Assembly: GCA_023301335.1 (NCBI GenBank)
Contig: JALZVA010000054.1
Span: forward strand, 1-5,496
DNA: 5,496 nucleotides
Reading direction: 5' to 3'
Source: Akkermansiaceae bacterium
Lineage (GTDB): Bacteria; Verrucomicrobiota; Verrucomicrobiia; Verrucomicrobiales; Akkermansiaceae
Shown in pieces: positions 1-5,496 of the stretch; the first letter of the stretch is position 1; the number at the start of each line of letters is the position of its first letter. The notes under the pieces were generated by a model. The model did no database searches. It worked only from the letters and a program-made list of their open reading frames with translations, and was not told the DNA's origin. The position numbers and the translations under genes were made by a program.

Positions 1-1
1 A

Positions 2-118
2 AACAAAGCAAGAATGCTTTGCCGTGCGGGGCTAAAGCTCATCCCTATTGGCTATATAGAATGGCAAGAACGTAAAGATGAGATCAAAGCGCGAATAAAA
101 CAGGCTGCAGGAGGTTAA
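2..118 (+). CDS. C-terminal fragment of an unidentified protein
   Basis: This frame is open from the left edge to a TAA at 116-118 and gives 38 residues; the other two forward frames stop sooner. The visible part begins NKARMLCRAGLKLIPIGYIE and ends in a lysine- and glutamate-rich, probably helical tail finishing QAAGG. The gene begins outside the window. An ATG at 14 could start a 34-residue protein, but a partial gene is more likely because the frame is open across the edge. I do not recognise the family and assign no function. A weak hairpin with a T-run follows the stop by about 10 bases, which fits the end of a transcription unit. Confidence 0.45.
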   Translation, partial: NKARMLCRAGLKLIPIGYIEWQERKDEIKARIKQAAGG

Positions 119-128
119 GTGTGCGAGC

Positions 129-155
129 ATCTAGAGAAGCCTCGCTAGATTTTTT
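129..155 (+). terminator. Weak intrinsic-terminator-like hairpin
   Basis: ATCTAG (129-134) and CTAGAT (145-150) form a 6-bp stem with a 10-base loop, followed directly by a run of T (150-155). A competing 5-bp stem, GCGAG (123-127) with CTCGC (141-145), overlaps it. The stem is short and AT-rich, so termination would be inefficient by E. coli standards. Its position just after the stop at 118 supports the call. Confidence 0.35.
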
Positions 156-185
156 AATATTCTAAGTCCATTAAGCTTGTCTAAA

Positions 186-217
186 AAGCAATCTCCTTTG
201 CAAAGCCTTGATTGCTT
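186..217. promoter_or_regulatory. Nested inverted repeat upstream of the VOC gene (possible operator)
   Basis: AAGCAATC (186-193) is perfectly complementary to GATTGCTT (210-217). Between the arms lies a perfect 10-base palindrome, CTTTGCAAAG (196-205). No T-run follows, so it does not look like a terminator. It overlaps the -35 element of the candidate promoter at 208-235, a position where a dimeric repressor could act. It could instead form a leader hairpin in a transcript started further upstream. Operator function is inferred from geometry alone. Confidence 0.35.
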
Positions 218-235
218 GCCAAATCTGAGTATAAA
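208..235 (+). promoter_or_regulatory. Candidate sigma70-type promoter before the VOC gene
   Basis: TTGATT (208-213) matches four of six consensus -35 bases and TATAAA (230-235) matches five of six -10 bases, with a 16-base spacer. Transcription would then begin close to the ATG at 242, giving a leaderless or nearly leaderless mRNA. That conflicts with use of the short purine-rich site at 234-238 as a ribosome binding site. Treat this as a pattern match only. Confidence 0.25.
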
Positions 236-241
236 AGGCGC

Positions 242-619
242 ATGATTAAATTCCTGCACACAAGAATACGCGTATCAGACTTAGATAAATCGATCTCGTT
301 TTACGAAAAGCTAGGCTTTGAGCAAGGAGAGAGAAAGGACTCACCACAAGGCAATAAGCTCGCTTTTCTCCATTTGCCAGGGAATGAGCATTTTCTTGAG
401 CTGTGCTACTCTCCTGAATTTGAGGTAAAATTTCCCGAGGACCTCATGCACACTGCAGTGGGTGTCTCCGATATTCTCGAATACTGCGGGAAGCTTGAAA
501 AAGACGGAATTGAGATTTGGCCTTCCAACTGGGAAGAAAAGTTTTCTGACCCAGAGAAGAAAAAAATGGCATTCGTGACGGATCCAGACGGCTATGAAGT
601 AGAAGTCCTAGAGCGATAA
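242..619 (+). CDS. VOC-superfamily metalloenzyme, glyoxalase I-like
   Basis: This 125-residue protein has two beta-alpha-beta-beta-beta modules, the usual size for bacterial glyoxalase I (about 130 residues). All four expected metal ligands are visible: His6 in HTRIRVSDLDKS, Glu53 in FLELCYS, His70 in MHTAVGVSD and Glu121 in DPDGYEVEVLE. Arg10 matches the Arg that contacts glutathione in GloA. Family knowledge suggests lactoylglutathione lyase, converting the methylglyoxal-thiol hemithioacetal to an S-lactoyl thioester in the cytoplasm. The segment after Glu53 lacks the Asn found there in GloA and the loop before the last strand is longer, so the substrate is uncertain; other VOC lyases or thiol-resistance proteins are possible. 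I chose ATG 242 because the fold begins at MIKFLHTRI and AAAGG lies just upstream at 234-238, although only three bases separate them. A TTG at 212 would add ten residues with no family support. The gene appears to be a separate unit from the efflux genes. Confidence 0.88.
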   Translation: MIKFLHTRIRVSDLDKSISFYEKLGFEQGERKDSPQGNKLAFLHLPGNEHFLELCYSPEFEVKFPEDLMHTAVGVSDILEYCGKLEKDGIEIWPSNWEEKFSDPEKKKMAFVTDPDGYEVEVLER

Positions 620-739
620 GAAAAGGGAACGCAATAAAATTTGTTCGAAGCGCGATTGTTTAACCCGTTACAGAAGGTGATTACGAATGTTAAGAAAACA
701 TGAAATGCGAGTGGACAAAACAGGCCTAATGACTTCGCT

Positions 740-2164
740 ATGGTTATGATGAAGAGAATTGTATGCATTTCCCCCTTAATAGTTGGCCTTTGTTTTTTGC
801 CATCTTGTGTTGGTAGGGCAAAAAAGAAAGTAGCTGCATCTCGGGAACAGGCACTGCAAGTTTGGAAAAATGAGCTGAAAGCGCAGGAAACAGGAGTGCA
901 GAAGAAGCACTATGCTGCTAATTGGACCAAGGCAAAGAAAGACCTTCTTTGGATGTCTCCGAATATTATCCGAGCGGAGTTCCAGATCGATGATTCGATT
1001 GAAGCCAGAATGGATATTTGGAAGACATTTATCCCGTCTCTGTCAGCTTCATTTACCGAATCTAGCACACTTGGGGATATTGGTGACCTATTCACCGATA
1101 CCAGCCTTAGAGTATCGAGCTTTTTTAGTTTTGGGAGCTTACTCGACCTTCCTAAAAGGTATGCAACTCTCACAGTAACTCATATGGGGGTTGAGTGGAG
1201 TTCGGAAATAGCGATGCGTAATGAGGTGATCGCGTTGTATCGAACGTTTCGAGAAAAGCAGTTGTTAGACTTTGAGTTGAAAGAGCTTAAAAAGCAGCGA
1301 GCCTTTATTAAAGAAGCTTCTATTGATGATGAAGCTCCCGCATTCCTTAAAGAGCTAAAAGAAGCTGATAAAAGTATTAAGGAACATGTGAAAAAAATAG
1401 AGGGCTGGAAGGAGAAATTTAGTGATTTACATCAAATCAATTATGCAGATGTGAAGCTCACGTTTAATGACCTCCCAGATATTAGCTATACGCCAAGTCA
1501 GCTAAATTTTTATGACTCTGCACGTTGGGGAGTCTTACAGATGAATTTGTTAGCCTTAGAGGAATTGTCTAGTAATGAATCCCTGAGGAGCGCGTATACA
1601 CGGTATTACCCGACCCCGAATCTTTCCGTCACGGCTCCAAGCCTCTATAGTAATATAGAAGGACAAGAGTTTGAGTTAGAAGATGTTCGCATTGGCCCCA
1701 GCCTTGGTTGGCGATTAGATACCAGAGGGACGATTGGGAAGCAAATTCGTAGAATTAAACGTGATAGACCGTTTGGAGATTGGACAAAGGATAAGCGGAG
1801 AACCGAAGAGGTGAAGGCTCTACTTGATGGTAAAAAGGCTCTAGGAGAGGTGCAGAAAGAGATCCAAAAGAAGAGGACTCTGATGAAAGAATACAGGGCT
1901 GTGGTAAATCAAGGACTTGTAGATGATCTGGAGGCAGCGTTACGCCAAATGAAAGCTTACCAGAGAGAAGAGATAAGCCTATTAGCAAGAGAGATTGAGA
2001 TCAATACCAGTTTTTGGCTCCTAGATGAGTATAAGTGGGCTGAGACTACAAAGCAGTGGAAACGGATCAGACTAGAGCGAGAGAAATTAAAGCCTAGAGC
2101 TTGGTATAAAGGGCTGTTTTCAAAGAAACAGAACCGTCCCTTTAATCGTGCCCCGAGTGAATAG
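740..2164 (+). CDS. Outer-membrane efflux channel lipoprotein, divergent TolC/OEP-like
   Basis: A lipoprotein signal peptide (MKRIV, then a hydrophobic core) ends in LPSC, giving lipidated Cys23. The +2 residue is Val, compatible with outer-membrane sorting. The mature part of about 452 residues shows the two-fold TolC plan: a helix (about 34-95), a beta segment starting PSLSASFTES (99-144), a long charged helical stretch (about 145-235), then a second repeat with YYPTPNLSVTAPS and IGPSLGWRLDTRG (289-335) and helices to about 450. In this family such segments form the barrel strands and the periplasmic helical tunnel of a trimer, the exit duct of tripartite pumps. Similarity is structural rather than motif-rich, so the family call is inferred, but the neighbouring adaptor and ABC exporter support it strongly. 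Starts at 740, 746 and 749 share the frame; the later two give the more typical signal peptide. No clear Shine-Dalgarno site is visible. The C-terminus is basic. Confidence 0.72.
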   Translation: MVMMKRIVCISPLIVGLCFLPSCVGRAKKKVAASREQALQVWKNELKAQETGVQKKHYAANWTKAKKDLLWMSPNIIRAEFQIDDSIEARMDIWKTFIPSLSASFTESSTLGDIGDLFTDTSLRVSSFFSFGSLLDLPKRYATLTVTHMGVEWSSEIAMRNEVIALYRTFREKQLLDFELKELKKQRAFIKEASIDDEAPAFLKELKEADKSIKEHVKKIEGWKEKFSDLHQINYADVKLTFNDLPDISYTPSQLNFYDSARWGVLQMNLLALEELSSNESLRSAYTRYYPTPNLSVTAPSLYSNIEGQEFELEDVRIGPSLGWRLDTRGTIGKQIRRIKRDRPFGDWTKDKRRTEEVKALLDGKKALGEVQKEIQKKRTLMKEYRAVVNQGLVDDLEAALRQMKAYQREEISLLAREIEINTSFWLLDEYKWAETTKQWKRIRLEREKLKPRAWYKGLFSKKQNRPFNRAPSE

Positions 2165-2171
2165 CAACAGG

Positions 2172-2201
2172 TTGAAAATAGAGCGTAATCAGGCTTAAAA
2201 T
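2172..2201 (+). promoter_or_regulatory. Candidate sigma70-type promoter before the adaptor gene
   Basis: TTGAAA (2172-2177) and TAAAAT (2196-2201) each match five of six consensus bases, with an 18-base spacer. Transcription would begin near 2208, leaving a leader of about 65 bases before the ATG at 2275. If active, it would let the adaptor, ATPase and permease be expressed separately from the channel gene. No terminator is visible between the channel stop and this site, so read-through from upstream is also expected. Confidence 0.35.
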
Positions 2202-2274
2202 TCGACTTTTATTAACTATTGCGTCATCGGGCAACCAGTGCTACCTTTTCCTACTGAAATTCTGTTGTAACTGT

Positions 2275-3642
2275 ATGAAAATTACCGACTACATTAAATT
2301 ATGGCTCCTTTCTTTTTTCGCTTTTAGTGTGATTGGATGTGACCAAGAACTTGCACAGCAAACTGAGGAAACCGAAGCGAAACCTCAGTGGAACTGGGAT
2401 AATTACGAGCAAAATTACGAATTAGAGCTAGGGTCAAAGCGGGTAAATATACAGCCTAAACGCTCAGTGGATATCACCGCAAAAAGCTCTGGTAAGTTGG
2501 AAATCTTGGTTAATACAGCGATCAATGAAGTCGAAGAAGACTTTCTCTTTGCTCAAATAGATAAGGAAAAATTAGAATCTGAACTCATTAAAATAGAAAT
2601 CGCGAAGCGTGCTGAGGAACGCGAGGATACACAATATGAGGAGTTTGAGCGTCCTCAAAAAATGAAAGAGACAAGATTGCGTCTTAAAGAAGCTGAAATA
2701 GACCTGAAGCGTATTAAGGCTGTCATGAATTCAAAGGTGCTAAGGGAAGAGGCAGTCACAGCATTTGGAAGCGAGTATGCTGAGGTCGGACAGAAAGCAT
2801 TAAAAGAAGCAGAGGAAGAGCTCGATTTAGCAAAGAGACAGTTTGAACTAGCCGAGGAGTATGACCCAGGTGAGCACGCAGATAAGCAAGAACTTAGCCG
2901 GATCGAAAGAGAAGAACGAGAAAAGTCTTACGATGAACGGAAAGAGACATCGGAGTATAGAGTACCATTCTCAGGTGAACTACGTATTGAGCTCGATGAA
3001 TTTGTTGAGGGGAAAAAAGAATACCTAGCCAAAGGTGGTGGGGTGATAGCCAGTATTAACGATTACGAAGACATGCATGTAAACCTAACTATCTTAGGAG
3101 AAAGTTGGGTTAGCCTCGAACCTTCTACACTTTATTTGAAGTTAGAAAACGCCGATAAGACGGTGGTGAATTTTAGAGATACTAAAACATTAAAGAATAA
3201 GGCCACGCGCTCAGATGAAAAAATCTATATCTTCGCTATCCCCACTGCGGAGCAGCCGAGCCTAAAGCGTCTTTCAGGAACCGGAATGGAGGCAAGGCTT
3301 ATCACACGCCTTCCAGAAAAATGCTGGATTGTTCCTAAAGTAGATATCGCTCTCGAAGCATTAGGAAAGAGCACATCAAAATCGTGGTCTAATATGGTAG
3401 AGGATATCTGGGCAGGAGCCAAGCTAGTTGCTGAAGGTGAAAACTCTCTCGCGATCGATTATCAGCCAGCACTAGAGGTCGAATTAACCGTGCCTGTGGC
3501 AGCGGGTGTATCAACCGAGTCCGCCGATCTAGATGAGGAAGATGAAACTAAAGCTCAGCTGCCAAGAGAGCGAGATGCTAAAGATACCGTAGAGATCGTC
3601 AACGAAGCTTTTAAGGTGAGTGAGGAGCCAGCTTCTAAGTAA
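2275..3642 (+). CDS. Periplasmic adaptor lipoprotein (HlyD/MacA-type membrane fusion protein)
   Basis: This protein would link the inner-membrane ABC exporter to the outer-membrane channel. The signal peptide ends in VIGC, giving lipidated Cys22; the +2 residue is Asp, the inner-membrane retention signal in enterobacteria. Domains in order: a linker to about 48; the first lipoyl half with VDITAKSSGKLEILV (65-79) and LFAQIDKEKLE (91-101); a highly charged alpha-helical hairpin (about 100-225); the second lipoyl half, starting YRVPFSGELRIELDEFVEG (228-246), with GGGVIASI (254-261); beta-barrel and membrane-proximal domains (about 265-408), including CWIVPKVDIA (350-359); and an acidic tail (about 415-455). 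Split lipoyl halves around a coiled coil define the family. The length of 455 exceeds MacA (about 370), because of a longer beta region and the tail. The ATG at 2275 gives a textbook lipoprotein signal, but no Shine-Dalgarno site is visible. The ATPase gene follows directly. Confidence 0.85.
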   Translation: MKITDYIKLWLLSFFAFSVIGCDQELAQQTEETEAKPQWNWDNYEQNYELELGSKRVNIQPKRSVDITAKSSGKLEILVNTAINEVEEDFLFAQIDKEKLESELIKIEIAKRAEEREDTQYEEFERPQKMKETRLRLKEAEIDLKRIKAVMNSKVLREEAVTAFGSEYAEVGQKALKEAEEELDLAKRQFELAEEYDPGEHADKQELSRIEREEREKSYDERKETSEYRVPFSGELRIELDEFVEGKKEYLAKGGGVIASINDYEDMHVNLTILGESWVSLEPSTLYLKLENADKTVVNFRDTKTLKNKATRSDEKIYIFAIPTAEQPSLKRLSGTGMEARLITRLPEKCWIVPKVDIALEALGKSTSKSWSNMVEDIWAGAKLVAEGENSLAIDYQPALEVELTVPVAAGVSTESADLDEEDETKAQLPRERDAKDTVEIVNEAFKVSEEPASK

Positions 3643-4303
3643 ATTTGTGATCACGTGTAAGAACATCTATTATCGATATTCTCGTAAAGGAGGGTGGATT
3701 TTCGAAGACTTTTCACAGAGCTTCGATGAAGGAATTCATTTGATTAAGGGCTATTCCGGCTGTGGTAAATCGACTCTTTTGAGAATGATGGGGGGGTATT
3801 TGAAACCCCATAAAGGAGCACTTTTAATCAACGGCAAAAAGCCAGGAGCATCCTTCCAACGTAGTGAACTAGGGTTTGTATTTCAGCAGTTAAATCTTCT
3901 CCCACTTGCCTCGGTAAAGAGAAATTTGATTATCGCCGCAGCTCTAGGAGGGGTCACTGGAAAGCGTGCTCGGCATAATTGTAGCACCTATATGGAGAAG
4001 CTTGGTTTAGAGGGCTTTGCAAAGCGTTTGCCCACCTCGATGTCAGGCGGCCAGCAACAACGTGCCACGATTGCCAGAGCTCTGATTAAGGATCCCTCTA
4101 TTTTGCTGTTAGATGAGCCTACCTCAGGCCTAGATGATCTAAATACTGAGGTGATCTCTACAGCATTGAAAGAATTTGTTGGAGAAGGAGGCCGGACGGC
4201 AGTGATTTGTACGCACGATAGTAGATTGGATAAAATAGCTGATGAAGTCATGGATTTTAATCGCTTCTTACCTGTGGAAAGACACTTGGAAGCGTTGGTT
4301 TGA
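3620..4303 (+). CDS. ABC exporter ATPase subunit (MacB/LolD/DevA-type)
   Basis: This cytoplasmic nucleotide-binding subunit of up to 227 residues would dimerise and power the permease encoded next. All canonical ABC motifs are present (numbered from GTG 3620): A-loop Tyr20, Walker A GYSGCGKST (44-52), Q-loop Gln89 in GFVFQQLNLLP, signature MSGGQQQR (141-148), Walker B ILLLDEP (161-167) with catalytic Glu166, D-loop SGLD (169-172) and switch His199 in THD. Met replacing Leu in the signature is a mild variant. The GFVFQ and SGGQQQR context is typical of the MacB/LolD branch that pairs with FtsX-fold permeases. Two GTG starts are possible. The one at 3620 overlaps the adaptor gene by 23 bases. 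The one at 3647 lies four bases after the adaptor stop and begins VITCKNIYYRY, where family members usually start. GAGGAG at 3622-3627 is rather far from 3647. Either arrangement implies translational coupling. The last 20 codons overlap the permease gene. Confidence 0.94.
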   Translation: MRSQLLSKFVITCKNIYYRYSRKGGWIFEDFSQSFDEGIHLIKGYSGCGKSTLLRMMGGYLKPHKGALLINGKKPGASFQRSELGFVFQQLNLLPLASVKRNLIIAAALGGVTGKRARHNCSTYMEKLGLEGFAKRLPTSMSGGQQQRATIARALIKDPSILLLDEPTSGLDDLNTEVISTALKEFVGEGGRTAVICTHDSRLDKIADEVMDFNRFLPVERHLEALV

Positions 4304-5372
4304 GCAGCCTGGAAGTATCTTAGCTCGCGTTGTTGTGACCGCCATTATGGTGGGGATCTCGCTTGTACTATTGGTTGCCTTCACGATGCAGGTTAACAAG
4401 GTAAGAAAAGAGATGGAGGCATTCGGGATCAATTCGATGCTAGTGGTAGAAACTGTTTCTCCCAGTCAACTTAAAAATGGGAAAGTGAAGCCCCGTTTTA
4501 GTGAGATAGGAAAGTGGGGTGAACTACTTACCGTAAAAAAACTTCTGGTAAGAGGGAAACTGAGTAATGGAGAACGGGTGGCTGTTATGTCTTATACCGA
4601 TGACGCCATGGTGTCTTTGTCACCTTACCTGAAGAATGGATTTAGCGAGTTCCTGCTTACCAACAAGTACTCTCAAGGGACACTTATAGATGTGCAGATT
4701 AAAGATACATGGATCCGCGCACGCTGCCTAACTCCTAGGGAGGAAGAAGCCCGCCTACTACAGGGAGATGTCCTATTTCTTCCATCTGCCCAGTACCCTA
4801 TCCTAGAGTCAGCCGGGCATTCGATATTGTATTTTTTAGAGCGCTACCCAGATGCTCCTTCGATTGAGTTGATTTCCCATACGATCAGAAATGTTGATAC
4901 GAGTGATGCTAAAGGAGGAGTGGATATACGCAGCTCCGTAGTGATTAAAGAGCGACTCCGTAAACTGGAAAAACAGCAAACGATCATGCGCTATGCCATG
5001 GCAGGTTTACTGGGAGGTGCTCTAGCATTAATTTATGGAACCTTGTCAGTTCTTGAGTTTAGACAGCAGCGCTATGTCGCTGCTCTCATGCGTTCCTTTG
5101 GAGTTCCGAAGCTATTTTTAGCGGTGCGCAATATTATAGAGAGTCTCGTCATTGTGAACCTCGTTTCTTTCGGAGTTATTTTTGGATTAAAGGAAGTGCA
5201 TAGCGAGATTTTTAAAGCGCTAAAGCTGGAAAACACGGGAGTAAATCTACATGCACTCTATTTCAGTAATGAAATTTTTTGGGTGATAGGCTTTGTGAAT
5301 CTTGGAGTTTTCCTAAGTTCACTTCCGACGATTCGGGCGATGAGTAAGCCGGTAGGAAAGATACTCAGTTAA
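4242..5372 (+). CDS. ABC exporter permease, FtsX/MacB fold (DevC-like size)
   Basis: This is the inner-membrane subunit, 376 residues, with the family's four-helix layout: an amphipathic N-terminal segment (1-27), TM1 (about 28-50), a large periplasmic domain (about 52-248), TM2 (251-272), TM3 (297-316) and TM4 (345-363). Between TM2 and TM3, FRQQRYVAALMRSFGVPKLF (273-292) matches the cytoplasmic coupling stretch of FtsX-family permeases, which usually reads like ER..EIglLRAiGa. The C-terminus KPVGKILS resembles the usual DPveaLR ending. Such permeases drive MacA-type adaptors by mechanotransmission rather than carrying substrate through the membrane. Length and separation from the ATPase match DevC and YknZ rather than fused MacB. 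ATG 4242 lies 62 bases inside the ATPase gene; the next in-frame Met is residue 36, inside TM1, so a later ATG start is unlikely. The Shine-Dalgarno site is weak (TTGGA near 4226-4230). LolC/E, FtsX and similar transporters share the fold, but the adaptor next door points to efflux. Confidence 0.88.
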   Translation: MKSWILIASYLWKDTWKRWFEQPGSILARVVVTAIMVGISLVLLVAFTMQVNKVRKEMEAFGINSMLVVETVSPSQLKNGKVKPRFSEIGKWGELLTVKKLLVRGKLSNGERVAVMSYTDDAMVSLSPYLKNGFSEFLLTNKYSQGTLIDVQIKDTWIRARCLTPREEEARLLQGDVLFLPSAQYPILESAGHSILYFLERYPDAPSIELISHTIRNVDTSDAKGGVDIRSSVVIKERLRKLEKQQTIMRYAMAGLLGGALALIYGTLSVLEFRQQRYVAALMRSFGVPKLFLAVRNIIESLVIVNLVSFGVIFGLKEVHSEIFKALKLENTGVNLHALYFSNEIFWVIGFVNLGVFLSSLPTIRAMSKPVGKILS

Positions 5373-5379
5373 AAAAATA

Positions 5380-5434
5380 GGGGTGGTGTGGAGACTGGTC
5401 GGGAGCTGTTAGGGGTCGGTCGTGCGTTGCGGAG
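5380..5434 (+). other. G-rich, C-poor tract after the efflux operon
   Basis: By hand count this 55-base stretch contains about 30 G and only 7 C on the + strand, unlike the flanking AT-rich sequence. It starts eight bases after the permease stop. Closely spaced GG pairs at 5380-5397 (GG-T-GG-TGT-GG-AGACT-GG) could form a two-tier G-quadruplex in RNA or DNA, and GGG and GGGG runs follow. It contains almost no complementary C, so a conventional stem-loop terminator is not possible here. The function is unknown. Confidence 0.4.
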
Positions 5435-5452
5435 AAGAGTGACGTTTGATAA

Positions 5453-5496
5453 ATGGAATCTGTAAAAAAGTTACAACTAAAGGCTTTTTCTATAGT
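5453..5496 (+). CDS. Possible start of a further gene (partial)
   Basis: An ATG directly after an in-frame TAA opens a frame that runs to the right edge: 14 full codons reading MESVKKLQLKAFSI. The early lysines followed by more hydrophobic residues could be the start of a signal peptide or membrane segment. No good Shine-Dalgarno site lies at normal spacing; the nearest purine-rich stretch (5431-5439) is somewhat too far upstream. So short an open frame can arise by chance. No family can be assigned. Confidence 0.25.
   Translation, partial: MESVKKLQLKAFSI

Noticed and set aside
641..684. Sigma70-type promoter for the channel gene (TTGTTC or TTGTTT as -35)
   Set aside because: No acceptable -10 box lies at 16-18 bases from either -35-like element.
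687..701. ATGTT/AACAT inverted repeat upstream of the channel gene
   Set aside because: A 5-bp AT-rich stem with a 5-base loop is expected by chance and nothing else supports it.
700..729. Nine-codon frame starting at ATG 700
   Set aside because: It is too short and has no ribosome binding site; the 705-749 frame is the only one with a suggestive junction.
3225..3422. Open frames on the minus strand within the channel, adaptor and ATPase genes
   Set aside because: They lie entirely inside well-supported + strand genes and their translations show no recognisable domain.
242..5372. Glyoxalase-like gene as part of the efflux system, for example a bleomycin/fosfomycin-type resistance protein with its pump
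   Set aside because: There is a gap of about 120 bases, the full glyoxalase I ligand set points to a housekeeping enzyme, and nothing but proximity links it to the pump.
740..5372. Defence system, toxin-antitoxin, CRISPR or mobile element
   Set aside because: I saw no nuclease, transposase or integrase motif, no direct-repeat array and no terminal inverted repeats; all large frames are explained by the efflux genes.
5465..5489. AAAAAG (5465-5470) pairing with CTTTTT (5484-5489) as a terminator of the efflux operon
   Set aside because: The stem is almost all A-T and would be very unstable, and it lies inside the possible start of the next gene.

Overview
The window carries a divergent tripartite efflux system, all on the + strand, preceded by a small metal-dependent VOC/glyoxalase gene. 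The organism is a diderm (Gram-negative-type) bacterium: two proteins have lipoprotein signal peptides and one has the two-repeat plan of a TolC-type outer-membrane channel. Base composition looks moderately AT-rich, and Shine-Dalgarno sites are weak or missing before most genes. Proteins this divergent might suggest the Planctomycetota/Verrucomicrobiota group or another under-sampled diderm, but no sequence marker settles the phylum.

Layout. Bases 1-118 hold the last 38 codons of an unidentified gene. A weak intrinsic-terminator-like hairpin follows at 129-155. Before the VOC gene (242-619) lies a nested inverted repeat that overlaps a candidate promoter. After a gap of about 120 bases comes an outer-membrane-channel lipoprotein (740-2164). 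A second gap of about 110 bases contains a candidate promoter at 2172-2201. Then follow a periplasmic adaptor lipoprotein (2275-3642), an ABC ATPase (3620 or 3647 to 4303) and an FtsX/MacB-fold permease (4242-5372). These last three are tightly packed, with a 62-base coding overlap between ATPase and permease. After the permease there is a strikingly G-rich, C-poor stretch (about 5380-5434) and possibly the first 14 codons of another gene (5453 onward).

How the genes fit together. The ATPase and permease would form a half-size ABC exporter in the inner membrane. The adaptor, anchored by a lipid, would bridge to the channel, also anchored by a lipid. The parts match MacAB-TolC, but ATPase and permease are separate polypeptides, as in cyanobacterial DevBCA and Bacillus YknXYZ. 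The residue after the lipidated cysteine is Asp in the adaptor and Val in the channel protein. Under the enterobacterial Lol +2 rule this places them in the inner and outer membranes respectively, where their roles require. The substrate cannot be read from the sequence; a peptide, lipid or antimicrobial compound is possible.
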